Origin: Palaemon carinicauda
Taxonomy: Eukaryota; Arthropoda; Malacostraca; Decapoda; Palaemonidae
Assembly: GCF_036898095.1 (NCBI RefSeq)
Contig: NC_090746.1
Coordinates: 111,399,671 to 111,463,670, forward strand
Length of the DNA: 64,000 nucleotides
Direction of reading: 5' to 3'
In this document: piece after piece, positions 59,192 through 64,000 of the stretch
Numbering within the stretch: position 1 is the stretch's first letter
How the letters are laid out: every line of letters begins with the position of its first letter
Program-made: the position numbers and the translations under genes
The notes under the pieces: generated by a model
The model's database searches: none
Told to the model about the DNA's origin: nothing
Seen by the model: only the letters and a program-made list of their open reading frames with translations

Positions 59192-59870
59192 GGCTTGTTA
59201 TCCTACAGTATATGATTTAGATTTCCATTACCCTTGAAAAATAAAGTGGGCTTTTGCACATGGATTTATAAAAATAGTTTTTTTTTACACTTACCACATC
59301 AACAGGCAAAAAAATTTTTGCAAATTCCAGCTTTGAAAGACAAGAAGTGAAAATATTTGATTTTATAACTGTATTTCGGAATAGTCATGCTAGAATTTAA
59401 CTAACCAAATTTACGAGTAATTTTAATCGCTTATTAAGTAATTCTGTTTTCCTCTTCATCGGAGAATGTCATCTCCCGGATATCCGATACGTGTTATACT
59501 AGATACTACAACCGTTACGGGAGATTTTCGTTCTAAGGAGTAAAAAGTCTGTTTACTTTGAACCACCAATCTCTTATTTTAACACTTTACATTTATAACA
59601 TAACAGGGAACATCCAAAATCTCAACGTACCAGCAGTGATGATATCATCATACTATTTCCGCCTTTCATCTCCGCTATTGTCGAAAGGAATCGCAGAGAT
59701 GGGGGGGGGGGGGTTGAATTTAACCCCGCCCCCCTCACCCACCAAAACCCATCCATTATGAATGGCCAAAATAGGGTAGAGAACAGCTTGTTCGTCTCTG
59801 TTGCCCTTGTGCCCACATCGGCCCATCTAAATGCCCCACCCTGGCGGGCACACCGTGTCCTATTTGACCC

Positions 59871-59916
<46 letters not shown>

Positions 59917-61339
59917 ACTACTACTACTACTACTACGCATATATAGTACCTTTCCATAGTGTTTCTTTGTTACTAACCTCTGATTAAATTCACACTGAAT
60001 GTTGTGATTAGTTTAGCCACTTTCAAATGATATTTGTTACGTACTTATGTTAGTATATCATAAATTATATACAGTAAATGCATATATACATGAATAAATA
60101 GCATATGTATATGTATGTATGCATATATATATATGCACACTTATGCACATGTATACTTTTGTGTACCTACATATATGCACTGTATATGTACAAATGTTTG
60201 TATATATGTATGTATACCCTATATATAAGTTTATATATGTTTGTATACATCTATGCGTGTATGTATATATATGTATATATGATATAATATACATATAGTT
60301 GATATAAAGTGTATATGAAATGAAATTGAATTAAAACTTTATTCTTAGCCTCATTCACACAGTTCAGCTTTTGAATTAAGGATGAACACGCTGTGCGCCA
60401 AAACTTCAACATTGACTGCTTAAGCACTTTCGCAGAAGACTTATCAATTGCAAAAGAGAAAAAAAAAAAAAACTGTTGGAATTGGAAACAGCATCTGTCA
60501 TTAATGTTTAAACTTCTGCTGTTACAAACCGTGTATCTTTATTCCACTTTTCTATCTTCAAGTTAATACTAACTCTCTTATTCGAGGGCTATATTGTATT
60601 GCCCTATAAATTTGTACCTACGTCATTTGTTTTTTCTCTTTTTTATTTCTTTAAATACACAGCTCATTAAATAAACGCATTCATGTAGATGACGTTTAAA
60701 TATCTTGAACGATGGATATATCATAGAATGCAGTAAAAAGGGAAGATGTAAAGTCATTTTGTTTAAGTCTTGAAATAAAATTAGGATGGTGAAATCAAAA
60801 GTGAAAAACAGATAAGTTACAAGATTAAATTGAGATCAGAGGAAGGGGGCGTTTATATAGTCAATGGTATAAAAATAGGTTGATCGGTTTACGTATTTTG
60901 AGGTAAAAGTTAAATGAAGAATTTAAGATAGGAAAAGTGACTCCGGAGAAACTGGGGAGGCTGCATGGTCTGTGTAAGAGGTTTAGGAGAAGAATATAGG
61001 GTTTGTTATGGTACGAAAATAAAATATGGATGTTTAGTGCGAAGGAGATTTTTTCGTTAGCTAAATAAATGGTTTCTGTTATATATTTATTGTAAATACT
61101 GGACTAGTAAGAAAAGGAAGGGTACCAACCTCCTACTCCTTTCCCACCATCATCCTTACATTAAGGGGTCGGATGCCTGATAAGACCTCTTCTATGCCTT
61201 CTATCATGGCATCATCTTCAAAATATCTTCTTTCCAGATCATTTTCATCTTATCTCACCTTTTAATTCCCGATCCTACCACTTTTAACAGGAAGATCCTA
61301 ACCTTTAATGTAAAATGGGTCAACGCAGATGAAAACCCG
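58429..61339. other. Low-complexity-rich intron DNA without identified genes
   Basis: Holds A-runs at 58591-58624 and 59152-59187, a G-run at 59701-59713, (CT)n plus (CTA)n at 59875-59936, and an imperfect TATG/TACA-rich stretch at 60070-60300. No exon or transposon recognised. Confidence 0.5.
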
Positions 61340-61690
61340 CATTACGGTTTTGGGGGCCTGGTGGTAGCATCATTGCCTGGTGATTCTCAGGACTGGGGTT
61401 CGAGTCCCGCGCTAAATAGTTACTGTATTTGGTCGCTGCAACCACACCATCCTTGTGAGCTAAGGATGGGGGTTTTTGGGGGAGCCTGTAGGTCTTATCT
61501 GCCGAGTCATCAGGAGCCATTGCATGGGCCCTACTTGGTCCTAGCTTGTGTGGAGAGGGGGGGGGGGGAGCTTGGGCGCTGATCATATGTATATATGTAC
61601 AGTCTCTAAGCCATTGCCCTGCTTGATAGGACAATGTCACTGTCCCATGCCACTGCCATTTATGAGCGGCCTTTACACCTTAACCCTTTT
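61340..61690 (+). repeat. tRNA-derived SINE
   Basis: The head resembles a tRNA gene: gggggcctggtggtagcatc (A-box region) and ggttcgagtcccgc (61396-61409, B-box). A conserved body (tcgctgcaaccacaccatcc; ggagcctgtaggtcttatct) and 3' end (cactgtcccatgcc; gagcggcctttacac) follow. Related fragments are at 37075-37208/38233-38307 and 57430-57665. A G-run lies at 61557-61569. Confidence 0.8.
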
Positions 61691-61912
61691 AAAACCTTAA
61701 TGATGACTTATGTTTTCTGGCAATGTGAAAAGCAAGAATGATATATGCTTAGTGAAAAGGATATTAGACTGTTAAGTTTTAATGACATAAGAATGATTGT
61801 AGGTCAGTTTAAAAGGGCACACGACTTGAAAGTGTTGTGGCAAGGGAAGAAGGGAGTCTTCCCAAAAGTTTCCACGAGGGAAGTGGTACATTGCATTTGG
61901 ATGTGTGTGTGT

Positions 61913-61940
61913 GTGGGGGGGGGGGGGGGGGGGGGGGGGC
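61913..61940. repeat. Poly-G tract
   Basis: About 24 consecutive G after (GT)n; a candidate quadruplex and sequencing-error hotspot. Confidence 0.95.
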
Positions 61941-62029
61941 ATTTTGAAGAGCCTTTGTTCACCATTGATCAATGAGATTATTTAGACCAGGTTTTGCTAA
62001 AGTATATATTCATGACAAAAAGCAACAAA

Positions 62030-62225
62030 TGCAGCCGTTTTCTAGTCCACTGCAGGCGTGTCAATTCATGACTGGGGTTTGGCCAGTTCATCACCATGTT
62101 GATCAGTGCGGATTAGTGATGGTGGGAGATTATCGTCTGATCGCTCACAGCAAACCAACCTAGTATGGATGGCCTTGGCTAGTATAAATTTGCTGATTAT
62201 GGCGATACGCAAACCAACTTAGAAA
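62030..62225 (+). repeat. Dispersed repeat fragment
   Basis: Contains ctagtccactgcaggcgtgt, ggggtttggccagttcatca and gatcgctcacagcaaaccaa, phrases I recall as dispersed in crustacean sequence. From memory only; no second copy in this window. Confidence 0.35.
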
Positions 62226-62309
62226 GAAAAGGAAACTATGCATATGTGTATAATATATATATATATATATATATATACACTGTATATATAAAATGAACCT
62301 GAGGCTTGC

Positions 62310-62312
<3 letters not shown>

Positions 62313-62362
<50 letters not shown>
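62313..62362. repeat. (CT)n/(CA)n microsatellite
   Basis: (CT)n at 62313-62349 followed by (CA)n. Confidence 0.97.
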
Positions 62363-62858
62363 GGTATTCGAAAGGTACCCCAGGGGAAATTTCACCTGAT
62401 GTATAATCCATATTAAGTCTAATCTTTATAATCAGCTTTATTTATGAAGTCATTTAACGAAAATAGCAATCAACTGAAACCTGAGGGATGAATTTCAAGG
62501 GTAAATTCTTAATAAGTATGTAGTCTTCAAGCAACTTCAGCTTGCGGAAATAACTTGAAGTCAACATGATACGGAATTTTAATTCCCTTTCAAAATGAAA
62601 TTCCATTTAGAAAAAAAAAAAAAAAAAAAAATAATATTCTTTAATGACAAAGTGTACCCGATCCGTCAAAAAGTGACTTCTAAAATATTTATAGATATGC
62701 ACAGACTCGCGCACAAACATTCAACCCTTCCCAACCCCTCCCCCTTTCTTAACTACAACCCGCTTTTTCGGCCATTTGTGGGAAAGTGGTTTCCGAGTGT
62801 AACCTCTCGGGGTACCTCCCTCTCACCAGGGTATGATTCCTACCCCAACGTAACAGGG

Positions 62859-63092
62859 TATATATATATATATATATATATATGTACATATACACACACG
62901 CACACAAATTATATATACACACGCACACACACACAAACATATATATATATATATATATATTACATTATATATACATATATATACAAATATTTATATATAT
63001 ATATATATATTTATACATACATATATATATATATATGTATATATAATATATGCATATATATAATGTATATATGTATATATATATATACACAG

Positions 63093-63128
<36 letters not shown>

Positions 63129-63240
63129 CATATATATATATACATATATTATATATACATACATATATATATATATACAGTATATATATATATTATATAT
63201 ATACACATATATATACATATATTATAAATACACACACACA

Positions 63241-63273
<33 letters not shown>

Positions 63274-63288
63274 TATATACATATATAT

Positions 63289-63330
<42 letters not shown>
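62859..63330. repeat. Compound (TA)n/(CA)n region
   Basis: Nearly 470 bp of TA runs with interspersed CA runs (62892-62938, 63229-63240, 63289-63309). The long YIYIYI-type frames here are low-complexity artefacts. Confidence 0.95.
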
Positions 63331-63727
63331 CCACACTTGATCTTTATTACATAAGAGAGAAGAATGATATTTTGGATTCATAGAATTTCGGCATACAGCC
63401 CGGCGCTGGGGTTAGGAGGTCCATTCAGTGCCGAGCTATTCTATAGGAAAACCCTACAGTTGTACTTTGAAAAGTGAAATATATAAAAAAGGTTCTACAA
63501 CATAATGAAGAAAAGAAAGCTGGAAGCGGTAAAAGCACTAGGCTAAAAAGTGGGTGCAGCTAGAAGCCAATGGAACGCTGGAAAGGCAATGACGTCACCT
63601 TTCCCCTACGGAAGAAATTTGATTTTTGGGACACTAAAAAACTAAAATGGTTAATATTACCGATGAAGTAATTTCAACTGTTAGGCTTTGAGAAAAAGTG
63701 TTTTGTCGAACAATTATTACCTATAAC

Positions 63728-63728
63728 G

Positions 63729-63774
<46 letters not shown>

Positions 63775-63831
63775 TAATAACAACAACAACAACAACAATA
63801 ATAATAATAATGATAAATTATCATCATCATC

Positions 63832-63882
<51 letters not shown>

Positions 63883-63885
63883 GTC
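63728..63885. repeat. Palindromic trinucleotide array (AAT)n...(ATT)n
   Basis: (AAT)n with (AAC)n, then gataaattatc at the centre (63811-63821), then (ATC)n and (ATT)n. The two arms are largely complementary, so a long hairpin is possible. Confidence 0.93.
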
Positions 63886-63939
63886 TTCGCTCTCCCCCAA
63901 GAAAGATTAGTTCACTAAACACTAAACGTTTAGCTGGGC

Positions 63940-64000
63940 TGCACAAGGCATTAAAAGAGTAAGAAGACCCAGGACTACATGGCTGCGGACTATGAAGCAT
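63940..64000 (+). mobile_element. RTE-like LINE C-terminus, cut by the window edge
   Basis: gaagacccaggactacatgg ctgcggactatgaagca is the plus-strand form of the RPRTTWLRTMK-type C-terminus seen at 2536-2640 and 46860-46930. Confidence 0.5.

Noticed and set aside
61350..61412. A free-standing tRNA gene
   Set aside because: The tRNA-like head is fused to a SINE body that recurs elsewhere; stems are imperfect.
62080..62110. Candidate first exon of FUOM (catcaccatgtt could read as a His-Gly-Asp-like word)
   Set aside because: Lies in a dispersed repeat, wrong flanking residues and no donor in phase.
62595..63340. ORFs of about 210 and 96 codons rich in Tyr and Ile
   Set aside because: Translation of (TA)n/(CA)n microsatellites.

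Overview
The window looks like nuclear DNA of a decapod crustacean (shrimp or prawn type). It is AT-rich and full of (GA)n, (AAT)n, (TA)n and (GT)n microsatellites, and it carries DIRS-like retrotransposons, CR1/Jockey-like and RTE-like LINEs, a Tigger/pogo transposon and tRNA-derived SINEs. The organism call is an inference from repeat style and protein similarity; no sequence search was run.

Two host genes can be placed, and they converge. On the + strand the last two coding exons of a CELF (CUGBP/Elav-like, Bruno) RNA-binding protein lie at 1-71 and 6329-6456, separated by a 6.3-kb intron filled with dead LINEs. The roughly 6 kb after its stop codon is almost free of recognisable transposons and may be a long 3'UTR. 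On the - strand, three exons of fucose mutarotase (FUOM) lie at 51036-50891, 45583-45408 and 34033-33985. The first exon was not found and is probably beyond the right edge. All splice phases agree.

Between and inside these genes the DNA is mobile-element debris with some well-preserved elements. (i) 14033-20757 is a structurally complete DIRS-like tyrosine-recombinase retrotransposon on the - strand, with identical 144-bp inverted terminal repeats, an internal complementary region, a Gag-like ORF1 with one in-frame TGA, RT/RNase H and a tyrosine recombinase. It sits inside a Jockey-like LINE. (ii) 24724-28707 is a Tigger/pogo transposon with TA duplications, broken by a frameshift and by a tiny SINE-tail insertion. 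(iii) 38791-43705, in FUOM intron 3, is a second DIRS-like element whose genes are wrecked but whose 330-bp inverted repeats are almost identical. (iv) A piggyBac-type MITE (12605-12842) and a hAT-type MITE (57814-58016) have diagnostic target duplications.

The right third (50-64 kb) is dominated by tandem repeats: a 72-bp minisatellite of about 2.1 kb (53640-55810) that is stop-free on both strands, a perfect 4 x 73-bp array, a run of (GA)n tracts at 56.1-58.4 kb, and long (TA)n and trinucleotide tracts. Many (AAT)n/(ATT)n microsatellites are the 3' tails of LINE-type elements. The most unusual signal is in the DIRS element at 14-20.8 kb: the recombinase reading frame stays open upstream through almost all of the RT gene, interrupted by one TAA.
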